A stretch of 7,873 bases of DNA from Patulibacter sp. (GCA_023268575.1 JALRCL010000728.1:1-7873), one strand, 5' to 3'; shown: positions 1-7,123, counted from the stretch's first letter. Program-made: numbers and translations. The notes: generated by a model from the sequence alone, not told the origin.

Positions 1-42
1 CGCGCACGAACCGTGGCGACTCCGCGTACCGTTGCGGCGCCG

Positions 43-1578
43 ATGAGTGACGAAGCGAGGACCGCGCAGGAGGCGGCGGCGGACGCCCGATTGCGGGACG
101 ACAAGGTCGCGAGCCGCGTCGTGCTCGGGACGGCCGCCCGCGGCGGGAGCTTCCTGGCGGTCCAGCTGCTGGGCCTCGCCGGCGCGATCGTCACGCTGCG
201 GTACCTCGGCGCCGACGAGAACGGCCGCTACGCCGCGGTCCTCGCGCTCGCCACCGTCTTCAACGCCCTGACCGACGTGGGACTGAGCGTCGCCGCGGCC
301 CGGATGCTCTCGTTGCGCCGGCCCGGGGCGGAGCGCCAGCGGATGGTCAGCGCGGTGGCCGGGGTGCGCCTCTCGCTGTCGATCGCGGTCGCGCCCGCGA
401 TGATCGCGTTCGCCCTGCTCGCCGGCTACCCGAGCCGGATGATCGTGGGCGTCGCGCTCGCGGCGCTCGGCGTCGCGCTGCAGGGCATCTTCGCCGCGTA
501 CACGACGAGCCTGCAGGTCGAGCTGCGCCAGGGGCGGGTCGCCGTCACCGAGCTCGTGCGCCAGTCCCTGACGGTGCTCGGCATCGTCGTCGCCGTGAAG
601 ACCGACGCGGGCCTCGTCGGCCTCGTCGCGGCGCTGCCCCTGGCGAGCGCCCTGATGCTCCTCTTCAGCCGGTGGCTGCTCGGACGCGGGCAGATCGTCC
701 GGCCGCGGCTGACGCGCGCCGAGGCCTCGTCGATCGTGCGGGAGGCGGCACCGATCGCGATCGCGTCGATCATCGGGATGGTCCAGATGAAGTTCCTGGT
801 CATCCTCATGTCGATCATCTCGGCGACGGACGAGACCGGGTACTACGGCCTGACCTCGCGGCTCTACGAGCTGGCCGGCGGCCTGCCGATGCTCGTGACC
901 GCCGTCGTGCTGCCGGTGCTCACGGTCGCCGCCGCCGAGCGCCGCGAGCGCTTCGTGTTCATGCTCGGCCGGCTGACCGTCGTGACGCTCATCGCCGGCT
1001 GCCTGGGCACCATCGTCTTCGCGCTCGCGGCGCGCCCGCTCGTCGTCGTCCTCGGCGGCGCGGCCTTCGAGCCGTCGTTCGCGTCGGTGCGCGCGCAAGC
1101 GCCGTCGATCCTCTTCATCTTCCTGTCGCAGACGGCGGTCGCGGGCATCGTCGCGCTCGGGGCCCAGCGGCGCCTGACCCGGGTCAACGGCGCAGGCCTC
1201 CTCGGCATCGTGCCGCTCGGGGCCGTCCTCGTCCCGCTCGCCGACAGCACCGGCGCCGGCATCGCCGCCACGCTGGGCGACCTCATCCTCGTGGTGGGCG
1301 GCTACGTGGCCCTGCGACGGGCCGCGGGCCTGCCGCTGGCGATGCGGCCGGGCGCCGACGTCGTGAAGGTCCTGCTGGCCGCGGCCACGGCGTTCGCCGT
1401 CGGCCTGGCCGTGACCGAGCTGAGCGGCTCCGTCCTGCCGAGCGGCGTCCTCGACCCACCGGCGATCGCGGGGACGGCGGTCGCCGTCGTGCTCTTCGTG
1501 CTGCTGCTCGCGGCCACGCGGACGCTCCCCGGCGAGGTCGGCGCGGCCCTGCGGCGGTCCCCTCGAGCACCCGCATAG
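43..1578 (+). CDS. Wzx-like polysaccharide flippase (MOP/MATE superfamily)
   Basis: Integral membrane protein of 511 residues that most likely flips an undecaprenyl-linked oligosaccharide across the cytoplasmic membrane. About 14 hydrophobic segments can be read, roughly at residues 28-54, 62-88, 104-128, 131-155, 173-186, 188-210, 232-258, 278-297, 308-330, 352-373, 381-400, 404-425, 440-458 and 473-491. The LGADENGRYAAVLALATVF stretch (residues 55-73) after helix 1 resembles the start of helix 2 in Polysacc_synt/Wzx proteins, and both length and helix number fit that family. The five glycosyltransferases downstream support the role. The start is uncertain: the ATG at 43 gives a short hydrophilic leader before helix 1 and is preferred, but a GTG at 13 is in frame and no stop lies between position 1 and 13, so the gene could begin earlier. 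A lipid II flippase (MurJ) is less likely in this context. The transported glycan cannot be read from the sequence. Confidence 0.87.
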   Translation: MSDEARTAQEAAADARLRDDKVASRVVLGTAARGGSFLAVQLLGLAGAIVTLRYLGADENGRYAAVLALATVFNALTDVGLSVAAARMLSLRRPGAERQRMVSAVAGVRLSLSIAVAPAMIAFALLAGYPSRMIVGVALAALGVALQGIFAAYTTSLQVELRQGRVAVTELVRQSLTVLGIVVAVKTDAGLVGLVAALPLASALMLLFSRWLLGRGQIVRPRLTRAEASSIVREAAPIAIASIIGMVQMKFLVILMSIISATDETGYYGLTSRLYELAGGLPMLVTAVVLPVLTVAAAERRERFVFMLGRLTVVTLIAGCLGTIVFALAARPLVVVLGGAAFEPSFASVRAQAPSILFIFLSQTAVAGIVALGAQRRLTRVNGAGLLGIVPLGAVLVPLADSTGAGIAATLGDLILVVGGYVALRRAAGLPLAMRPGADVVKVLLAAATAFAVGLAVTELSGSVLPSGVLDPPAIAGTAVAVVLFVLLLAATRTLPGEVGAALRRSPRAPA

Positions 1579-1588
1579 GATCTCGCCG
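1576..1588 (+). promoter_or_regulatory. Putative leaderless promoter -10 element (TAGGAT) for the GT4 gene at 1589
   Basis: TAGGAT at 1576-1581 fits the actinobacterial -10 pattern TAnnnT and is followed by exactly 7 nt before the ATG at 1589. This spacing would put the transcription start on or next to the A of the start codon, giving a leaderless mRNA. The hexamer contains the TAG stop codon of the flippase gene. No convincing -35 hexamer is seen about 17 nt upstream. The AGGA at 1577-1580 could instead act as a short Shine-Dalgarno sequence 8 nt from the ATG, so the two readings compete. Confidence 0.45.
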
Positions 1589-2794
1589 ATGCGGATCTGC
1601 GTCGTCAGCCAGGAGTACGCGGGCGCGACCCCGTACTGGGGCGGCCTCGGCGCGCAGTACGCGCACGTCATGCCCGAGCTCGTCCGGCTCGGCTACGACG
1701 TGACGCTCGTGACGAAGCGCCACGACGGGCACGTGGCGCCCGACGTGCTCGACGGCGTGCGCGTCGTCGCGATCGACGACGTGGATCGCCGGCTCCCGAT
1801 CGCTCCGGCCCTGTGGGCCCGCCGCGTCGCCTCGGCGCTCGACGGGCTGCCCGACCTCGACGTCGTCCTCGCGCCCGAGTTCGGCGGCGAGCTCGCGACG
1901 TACGCCCGGCGTCGCTCCCGCCCGCCGGTGGTGACGCACCTCGTCACCTCGCTGCGTCAGCTGCTGTCGGTGCGCGAGGACCTCACCCGCCTCCAGCGCT
2001 CGGGGCCGCGGGCGCAGGTCGACCTGCTGCTCGAGCGCCGGCAGACCCAGGCCTCGGACGTCCTGCTCGGTGCGGGCGCTGCCGTGGTCGCCTGGGCGCG
2101 GGAGCTCTGGCCGGCGACCGCCGCCATCCCCACGCGGACGCTGCCGCTCGCCGTCGACAGCGAGCAGGTCCGGGCGCTCGCCGCGGCCGGGTCCCTGCCG
2201 GAGAGCTTCCCGCGCGGGCCCGAGCCGACGGTCGTGCTGCCGAGCCGCCTCGACGCGCACAAGGGCATCGACGAGCTGATCCGGGCGATGCGGGTCGTGT
2301 GGGAGCGCCATCCCGACGCCCAGCTCGTCTTCGTCGGTCGCGACGCCCAGTTCCAGGGCCGTCCGACGAGCGAGCACCTCCACGAGGTGGCCGGCGACCG
2401 GGCCTCGTCGGTGCACATCACCGGCTTCCTCGAGCCGGCCGACTACTTCGCGTGCGTCCAGGCGGCCACCGTCGTCGCGATCCCGTCGCGGTGGGAGTCC
2501 TACTGCCTGGCGGCGGTCGAGGCGCTCGCCCTCGGGCGGCCGCTCGTGGCCACGGCGGGTCACGGCTTCGACGAGTACGCGGTGGACGGCGAGTCGGCGC
2601 TGCTCGTGCCGCGACGCGACCCCGCCGCGCTGGCGCGCGCGATCGAGGCGCTGCTGGACGACGCCGACCTGCGCGAGCGGCTGGCCGCTCCCGGTCCCGC
2701 GATCGCCGACACCCACCGGCCGGCGGTCCTCGCCCCGCGGTGGGGGGCGTTCTTCGAGGACGTCGCCGCCGGGGCCGTCGCCGCGGGCGCCTGA
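1589..2794 (+). CDS. GT4-family glycosyltransferase (GT-B fold)
   Basis: Predicted cytoplasmic or membrane-associated retaining glycosyltransferase of 401 residues that transfers a sugar from a nucleotide donor to the growing lipid-linked glycan. The N-terminal acceptor domain opens with a beta strand (MRICVVSQEY) and a glycine-rich loop, GGLG, at residues 18-21. The C-terminal Rossmann domain carries the donor-phosphate motif PSRLDAHKG (218-226, with R220 and K225) and the EX7E motif E303-E311 within WESYCLAAVEAL. The position after the aromatic residue in EX7E, usually glycine (EGFG or ESFG), is Cys306 here. Length is typical for GT4. The ATG at 1589 lies 10 nt after the flippase stop and begins exactly at the first beta strand. 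The gene heads a GT4-GT2-GT4 run. Donor and acceptor cannot be assigned from sequence alone. Confidence 0.9.
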   Translation: MRICVVSQEYAGATPYWGGLGAQYAHVMPELVRLGYDVTLVTKRHDGHVAPDVLDGVRVVAIDDVDRRLPIAPALWARRVASALDGLPDLDVVLAPEFGGELATYARRRSRPPVVTHLVTSLRQLLSVREDLTRLQRSGPRAQVDLLLERRQTQASDVLLGAGAAVVAWARELWPATAAIPTRTLPLAVDSEQVRALAAAGSLPESFPRGPEPTVVLPSRLDAHKGIDELIRAMRVVWERHPDAQLVFVGRDAQFQGRPTSEHLHEVAGDRASSVHITGFLEPADYFACVQAATVVAIPSRWESYCLAAVEALALGRPLVATAGHGFDEYAVDGESALLVPRRDPAALARAIEALLDDADLRERLAAPGPAIADTHRPAVLAPRWGAFFEDVAAGAVAAGA

Positions 2795-2797
2795 CCC

Positions 2798-3733
2798 ATG
2801 GCCGGCTTCGACGCGACCGTCGCCATCACGACGAAGGACCGCCGCGACGAGCTGCGCCGCGCCCTCGAGAGCGCCCTCGCCCAGCGCGGTGCGGCGATCG
2901 AGGTGCTCGTCGTCGACGACGGCTCCTCCGACGGCACCTCCGCGATGGTCTCCTCGGAGTTCCCGGGCGTGCGGCTCGTCTCGCACGACGCCAGCCGCGG
3001 CCTGATCGGCCGCCGCAACGAGGCGACAGCGCTCGCCCGCGGCCCGATCGTCGTGCACCTCGACGACGACGCCGTCCTCTCCTCCGACGACACCGTCCGC
3101 GTCACGCTCGCGGAGTTCGACGACCCGCAGGTCGGTGCCGTCGCGATCCCCTACGTCGACGTGCTCCACGGGCCGCAGGTGCACCAGCAGGCGCCCGCGC
3201 CCGGGATCTGGGCGGTCGACACCTTCCGGGGCACGGCGCACGCGCTGCGCCGGGAGGTCTTCCTGGCGCTGGGCGGGTTCCGCGAGGACCTCGAGAGCCA
3301 CGTGGAAGAGCCCGAGTACTGCCTGCGCCTGCTCGACGCCGGCTTCGTCGTGCGGCTCGGCAACGCCACGCCGATCCGGCACTACGACAGCCCGCGACGG
3401 TCCCCCGCGCGCAACCAGCACCGGATCTGGCGCAACAACCTCGTGCGGGCCTGGAGCCTCGTGCCGCTGCCCTGGCTGCCCGGGCGCGTGGCGAAGATCG
3501 TGGTGGCCGGCCTCCTGGCCGGTCGGCGGGAAGGCCAGCTGCGCGCGACCGCCGCCGGCCTGGCGAGCGGCCTGTCGCGCGCCCCCGCCGAGCTCCTCCG
3601 GCACCGCCATCCGGTCGCGCGACCGACGTACCGGATCGAGCGCCGCCTGCGGTACGCCGGCCCGCTCCCCCTCTCGGAGATCCGCGCCGAGCTCCCGTCC
3701 CCCGCACGCCCCGTCCCCTCGGAGGAGCCATGA
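2798..3733 (+). CDS. GT2-family glycosyltransferase (GT-A fold)
   Basis: Predicted inverting glycosyltransferase of 311 residues with a GT-A domain over about residues 7-195. Visible motifs, in order, are the nucleotide-binding VVDDGSSDGT (38-47), the RRNEA motif (72-76) before the metal-binding acidic cluster HLDDDA (87-92, serving as DXD), GGF at 159-161, and an acidic EEPE at 170-173 followed by CLRLLDAGF, the usual site of the catalytic base. A His-Tyr-Asp-Ser segment (195-198) and an Arg/Asn-rich region (199-215) follow, as in rhamnosyltransferase-like GT2 enzymes. The C-terminal 95 residues are basic and partly amphipathic, with no clear membrane helix, and may aid membrane docking. The ATG lies 3 nt after the preceding stop with only weak ribosome-binding sequence, so translation is probably coupled. 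The sugar specificity is unknown; the rhamnosyltransferase resemblance is family-level only. Confidence 0.88.
   Translation: MAGFDATVAITTKDRRDELRRALESALAQRGAAIEVLVVDDGSSDGTSAMVSSEFPGVRLVSHDASRGLIGRRNEATALARGPIVVHLDDDAVLSSDDTVRVTLAEFDDPQVGAVAIPYVDVLHGPQVHQQAPAPGIWAVDTFRGTAHALRREVFLALGGFREDLESHVEEPEYCLRLLDAGFVVRLGNATPIRHYDSPRRSPARNQHRIWRNNLVRAWSLVPLPWLPGRVAKIVVAGLLAGRREGQLRATAAGLASGLSRAPAELLRHRHPVARPTYRIERRLRYAGPLPLSEIRAELPSPARPVPSEEP
3721..3726 (+). promoter_or_regulatory. Strong Shine-Dalgarno site (GGAGGA) for the GT4 gene at 3730
   Basis: GGAGGA ends 3 nt before the ATG at 3730, and its GGAG core lies 5 nt from that ATG. It is the clearest ribosome-binding site in the window and lies inside the last codons of the GT2 gene. 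It fixes the start of the next gene at 3730, although the same frame stays open upstream to about 1813. Confidence 0.7.
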
Positions 3734-4851
3734 GCCGTCCGCGCGTCGTCGTCCTGCGGGGCCACCAGGCCAACCCCTGGGAGCTCCGCCCGTGGACCCT
3801 GCTGGAGGAGGAGTTCGACGTCGTCGTGCCGCGCCCGCTGCGGGGGGACGGCTTCGACACCGCGAGCCTCCCGCTCCGCCGCGTCCCGGTGCGGACCGTC
3901 CGGGACCTGCTGCCCGCCGGACGGGTCGGCGACCTGCTGACCCGCGTCCCGGGCGACCGGTACCTCGGGCTCGCGGACGCGCTGCGGGGAGCCGACATCG
4001 TCCACGCGCAGGAGCTGGGCTACTGGTACACGGCGCAGGCCGCCCGCCTCCGGCCGCGGATGGGGTTCCGGCTCGTGGCGAACGTCTGGGAGACCCTGCC
4101 GTTCGCCGACGCCTACCGGAACGTCCGCACGCGGCCCTACCGCGAGCGCGTGCTGCGCGAGACGGACCTCTTCCTCCCGGCCACCGAGCGCGCCCGCGAC
4201 GCGCTGATCGTCGAGGGCGCGGACCCCGCGAGGATGCGCGTCTGCGAGCCGGGCATCGACGTCGGGCGGTTCCAGCCCACCGGTCCCACCGCGCCGGACG
4301 TCGTCGTGGTGTCGGCCGGCCGGCTCGTGTGGGAGAAGGGCCATCAGGACCTGCTCCGCGCGATCGCGCTGCTGCGGCGCCGCGGGGCCGCAGCGCTGCC
4401 ACGCGCGGTGCTCGTCGGCCGCGGTCCCGAGGAGCAGCGGCTGCGGGCGTACGCCGACGAGCTGGGCATCGGCGACCTCGTCGAGCTGCGCTCGTTCGTC
4501 CCCTACGACGAGATGCCCGCGCTCTACGCGAGCGCCTCGGCGCTGTGGCTCGGCTCGATGCCGATCTGGTCGTGGGAGGAGCAGTTCGGCATGGTCCTCG
4601 CCGAGGCCCACGCCTCCGGGCTGCCGATCATCACCACGACCTCCGGGGCGATCCCCGAGGTCGCCGGGCCGCAGGCCTCCTACGTCGCCCCCGGCGACTG
4701 GGTCGGACTGGCCGAGCGGCTCCGGGAGCTGACCAGCGCGCGCGAGCCCCACCGCATCCGCGACCCGGAGCGCGTCCGGCGGTTCTCGACGGACGCGGCC
4801 GCGCAGCGCCTGGCGTCCGCCTACCGGTCGCTGCTCAACGCGAAGCGCTGA
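3730..4851 (+). CDS. GT4-family glycosyltransferase of the NPWEL / VWETLPF type
   Basis: Predicted retaining GT-B glycosyltransferase of 373 residues. The N-terminal domain lacks the usual GGxG loop and instead has GHQANPWELRPW (11-22). It continues with ADIVHAQELGYWYTAQAARL (88-107) and ANVWETLPF (117-125), a set I recognise from a GT4 subgroup found in archaea and bacteria. The C-terminal domain has SAGRLVWEKG (195-204; R198 and K203 are the likely donor-phosphate contacts) and the EX7E pair E284-E292 in EEQFGMVLAEAHASG, then the typical SGAIPEVAG (305-313). The open frame reaches far upstream, but GGAGGA at 3721-3726, the ATGA overlap with the GT2 stop and the first beta strand (RPRVVVLRG) all place the start at 3730. 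The upstream part of the frame is a shadow of the two preceding genes. Its last 17 nt overlap the opposite-strand GT4. The sugar specificity is unknown. Confidence 0.9.
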   Translation: MSRPRVVVLRGHQANPWELRPWTLLEEEFDVVVPRPLRGDGFDTASLPLRRVPVRTVRDLLPAGRVGDLLTRVPGDRYLGLADALRGADIVHAQELGYWYTAQAARLRPRMGFRLVANVWETLPFADAYRNVRTRPYRERVLRETDLFLPATERARDALIVEGADPARMRVCEPGIDVGRFQPTGPTAPDVVVVSAGRLVWEKGHQDLLRAIALLRRRGAAALPRAVLVGRGPEEQRLRAYADELGIGDLVELRSFVPYDEMPALYASASALWLGSMPIWSWEEQFGMVLAEAHASGLPIITTTSGAIPEVAGPQASYVAPGDWVGLAERLRELTSAREPHRIRDPERVRRFSTDAAAQRLASAYRSLLNAKR

Positions 4852-5968
4852 GGGCCCGGCGGAACACCGCGAGCGTCTCGGTGGCCGTGCGCCGCCACGT
4901 GAGCTCGTCGACGCGTCGGCGCCCGCGCTCGCGCAGCGCAGCGGCTTCGTGGTCGTCCGCCAGCACCCGGCGCAGCGCCGCGGCCGCCGCGGCGTGGTCC
5001 GTGGCCGGGACGACCACGGCCGCACCGCCCGCGGCCTCGACGAGGGCCGGCGTGTCGGACACGACGGCCGGCACGCCGCGCTGCATCGCCTCGATCGCCG
5101 GCAGGCCGAAGCCCTCCAGCAGCGACAGCTGCGCCGCGACCGACGCGACGGCGTAGAGCCCCTCCAGATCGGCGTCGGACACCCAGTCCGGCAGCCGCAC
5201 CCGCTCGCCCACCCCGAGCTCGGTCGCGAGGTCGCGCAGGTGATCGCCGTGTCCGGCGTCGGCGCCGGGTGCGACGAGGAGCACGTCCTCGTCGAGCAGC
5301 GCGAGCGCGCGGATCGCCGTCTCCAGGTTCTTGTGCGGTCGCTTCTGGCCGACGCTCAGGACGACGCGCGCGTCACCGAGATCGAACCGCCGGCGGACCT
5401 CGTCCGGCGACGTCGGCGCCGTCCGCGACGCCGTCTCGGCGCCCAGCAGGACGACGTCGAGCTTGTGGCGCGGCACGCGCAGGAGGCGATGCAGGTCGTC
5501 GGCCGCCGCCTGCGTGTCGGTGAGCACCGCCGTCGCGCGCCACGCGGCGGCCATCGAGAGGGCCCGCCAGACGAGCGCGGCGCCCCGGCTGAAGCCGCTG
5601 AGCGCCGGGTGCTCGATCCACATGACGTCATGGATCGTCGAGACCACCGGGGTGCGCCCCGTCCACGGCACGAAGGTCGCGGGGCCATGCACGAGATCGC
5701 ACCGGCGGCGCTCCGCGAGGTCCCCGAGCGCCACCAGCTGCGCGGGGTAGAGCTGCGGCGGCCGGTCGCTCCGCACGCGGAGCCGGGTCAGCCGGGCGCG
5801 GTCGGCTCCGGCGAGCTCGCGCACCCACTCGGGCGCATCGGCAGGAGCGAACAGCTCGAGCTCGACCCCCGGGTCGACCGAGAGCAGCTCGGCGTAGAGC
5901 TCGCGCGCGTACCGCCCGACGCCGCCGGCGGCCGGGCCGAGGGCCAGGAGGTTGGCGGCGATCCTCAT
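4835..5968 (-). CDS. GT4-family glycosyltransferase (mannosyltransferase-like)
   Basis: Predicted retaining GT-B glycosyltransferase of 377 residues. It begins with MRIAANLLAL and the glycine-rich acceptor loop AAGGVGRYARELY (13-25). It continues through STIHDVMWIEHP (110-121), a segment common in GT4 enzymes related to the WbaZ/MtfB mannosyltransferases, and VLTDTQAAADDL (148-159). The donor domain has LSVGQKRPHKNL (204-215, with K209 and K213) and the EX7E pair E285-E293 in LEGFGLPAIEAM, then VVSDTPALVEAAGGAA (302-317). The ATG at 5968 overlaps the TGA of the upstream gene as ATGA. An upstream in-frame start at 6025 would add 19 residues inside that gene and is rejected, because the first beta strand begins at 5968. 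No strong Shine-Dalgarno sequence is visible, so translation is probably coupled. It is related in sequence to its upstream neighbour. Mannose as donor is inferred from family resemblance only. Confidence 0.9.
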   Translation of the reverse strand: MRIAANLLALGPAAGGVGRYARELYAELLSVDPGVELELFAPADAPEWVRELAGADRARLTRLRVRSDRPPQLYPAQLVALGDLAERRRCDLVHGPATFVPWTGRTPVVSTIHDVMWIEHPALSGFSRGAALVWRALSMAAAWRATAVLTDTQAAADDLHRLLRVPRHKLDVVLLGAETASRTAPTSPDEVRRRFDLGDARVVLSVGQKRPHKNLETAIRALALLDEDVLLVAPGADAGHGDHLRDLATELGVGERVRLPDWVSDADLEGLYAVASVAAQLSLLEGFGLPAIEAMQRGVPAVVSDTPALVEAAGGAAVVVPATDHAAAAAALRRVLADDHEAAALRERGRRRVDELTWRRTATETLAVFRRALSASR

Positions 5969-7056
5969 CGGGCCGTCGCCGCCCGCTCGAGCATCGCGAG
6001 CGTCGCCGCCGCAGTGGCGTCCCACGTGAGCGCCGCCGCGCGCTCCGCCCCGCGCCGACGCAGGTCGGACGCCAGGTCCGGGTCGGCGAGCACCCGCGCG
6101 AGCGCCGCGCCGATCGCGGCGACCGAGCGGGGGTCCACGGTCAGCGCCGCGCCGCCGGCGACCTCGGGCAGGCTCGACACGTTCGACGTGATGACCGGCG
6201 TCCCGACCGCCATCGCCTCGAGGACCGGCAGCCCGAACCCCTCGTGGAACGACGCGTAGACGAACGCGTCCGCCCCGGCGTAGACCGCCGGCAGGTCCTC
6301 GTCGTCGACGTAGCCGGCCACGTGGACGAGATCGCCGGCCTCGCGGATCGCAGCTTCGAGGTCGTCATCGGCCCATCCCCGGTGGCCGACGAGCACGAGC
6401 CGGCGACCGGCGCGGACCTCGTCGTCGAGACCGCGGAACGCCGCGATCGTCCGCACGAGGTTCTTCCGCGGCTCGCGCGTGCCGACGCTGAGGACGTACG
6501 GCGCCGGCAGGCCGAGGCGCGCGGCGCAGTCGGGGCGCGCCGCGGCCCGGGACCGCAGGTCCTGGTCGACCCCCAGCAGGGTGACCTGCGCCCGCTCCGC
6601 CGCGGAGGGGAAGCGGGCCACCAGCTCCTGGCGCGTCGCGTCGGAGATGCAGGCGAAGGTCGTGCGCCGGCGGCGCAGGGCCAGCGGCAGCGTCGCGCGT
6701 TCGGCCAGCGCGCCCCGGGGCGGGCGAGCCTCCGGATCGAACGCGACGAGGTCGAAGACCGTGGCCACCGTCGGGACCGGGCTGGCCGCCGCCAGGAGGT
6801 AGGACGCCGACGACAACAGCGCGTCGCCAGCCGCCCCCGAGCGCGCCGCCCGGAGCGCCCACCACGGGTCGCGACCGGGCACGGCGCGCCAGGTGAAGCG
6901 CGGGTCGGCGGGACCGTCGCGCCACGGCTCCCGCCCGACGAGGAGGTAGTCGTGATCGTCGTCGCGGCGGGCGAGCCCGCGGAGCAGCTCCCGCATGTAG
7001 CGCCCACGACCCGCCGGCACCTCGGCGGCGACTCGCGCGTCCAGGACGAACCTCAC
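5965..7056 (-). CDS. GT4-family glycosyltransferase (mannosyltransferase-like)
   Basis: Predicted retaining GT-B glycosyltransferase of 363 residues. The first beta strand (RFVLDARV, residues 2-9) leads into AGRGRYMRELLRGLAR (15-30), then VATVFDLVAFDPEA (97-110) and FACISDATRQELV (134-146). The donor domain has LSVGTREPRKNL (189-200) with the conserved PRKN, GHRGW (224-228), and the EX7E pair E272-E280 in HEGFGLPVLEAM, followed by SSLPEVAGGAAL (294-305). This motif set is typical of WbaZ/MtfB-like GT4 enzymes. The GTG at 7056 is preferred because it begins at the first beta strand and lies 7 nt downstream of a TAnnnT hexamer. Upstream starts at 7125 (ATG) and 7155 (GTG) are in frame but would run across the intergenic region and into gmd. 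The gene heads a two-gene minus-strand unit and is divergent from gmd. Confidence 0.88.
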   Translation of the reverse strand: MRFVLDARVAAEVPAGRGRYMRELLRGLARRDDDHDYLLVGREPWRDGPADPRFTWRAVPGRDPWWALRAARSGAAGDALLSSASYLLAAASPVPTVATVFDLVAFDPEARPPRGALAERATLPLALRRRRTTFACISDATRQELVARFPSAAERAQVTLLGVDQDLRSRAAARPDCAARLGLPAPYVLSVGTREPRKNLVRTIAAFRGLDDEVRAGRRLVLVGHRGWADDDLEAAIREAGDLVHVAGYVDDEDLPAVYAGADAFVYASFHEGFGLPVLEAMAVGTPVITSNVSSLPEVAGGAALTVDPRSVAAIGAALARVLADPDLASDLRRRGAERAAALTWDATAAATLAMLERAATAR

Positions 7057-7063
7057 GCGGCGC

Positions 7064-7069
7064 AGCGTA
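7064..7069 (-). promoter_or_regulatory. Putative leaderless promoter -10 element (TACGCT) for the minus-strand GT4 pair
   Basis: Read on the minus strand, TACGCT (7069 down to 7064) matches TAnnnT and is followed by 7 nt (GCGCCGC) before the GTG at 7056. The same 7-nt spacing occurs at the divergent gmd start and at 1589. No Shine-Dalgarno sequence lies before this GTG, which favours leaderless initiation. No clear -35 element is seen. Confidence 0.45.
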
Positions 7070-7110
7070 GTGACGCCGGCACCGCCAGCACTGAGACGCG
7101 CGTCGTTCCC

Positions 7111-7116
7111 TAGGCT
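7111..7116 (+). promoter_or_regulatory. Putative leaderless promoter -10 element (TAGGCT) for gmd
   Basis: TAGGCT matches TAnnnT and is followed by 7 nt (CTCCGCC) before the ATG at 7124, so transcription would begin at or next to the start codon. No Shine-Dalgarno sequence is present. The 16-nt block TAGGCTCTCCGCCATG matches the block at 1576-1591 (TAGGATCTCGCCGATG) at 12 of 16 positions. No convincing TTGACA-like -35 hexamer is found at the usual spacing. Confidence 0.5.
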
Positions 7117-7123
7117 CTCCGCC

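Noticed and set aside
27..32. TACCGT as a -10 element for the flippase gene
   Set aside because: It matches TAnnnT but lies 10 nt rather than 7 nt before the ATG at 43, and the true flippase start may be outside the window. Not strong enough to list.
1813..3729. Upstream extension of the third plus-strand glycosyltransferase frame
   Set aside because: The frame is open, but the translation is Arg/Ala/Pro-rich and overlaps two well-supported genes. GGAGGA and the ATGA overlap fix the start at 3730.
1283..4402. A minus-strand open frame of about 1039 codons opposite the flippase end and three glycosyltransferases
   Set aside because: The translation is low-complexity Arg/Ala/Pro/Gly-rich sequence without family motifs. 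Such frames are expected opposite GC-rich genes because stop codons are rare there. The plus-strand genes carry clear catalytic motifs.
4852..4900. Possible hairpin terminator near the convergent gene ends
   Set aside because: Only very short inverted repeats of a few bases are present and there is no T tract, so no intrinsic terminator can be supported.
3382..5025. A minus-strand open frame of 547 codons
   Set aside because: It lies antisense to the GT2 and GT4 genes and shows no family motif; a GC-driven artefact.
3135..5156. A plus-strand open frame of 673 codons in another frame
   Set aside because: It is a shadow of the GT2 and GT4 genes with biased composition, and it crosses the convergent gene ends. 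No recognisable domain.
4949..6259. A plus-strand open frame of 436 codons opposite the minus-strand glycosyltransferases
   Set aside because: Arg/Glu/Ala-rich antisense frame without motifs; the opposite strand encodes complete GT4 enzymes.
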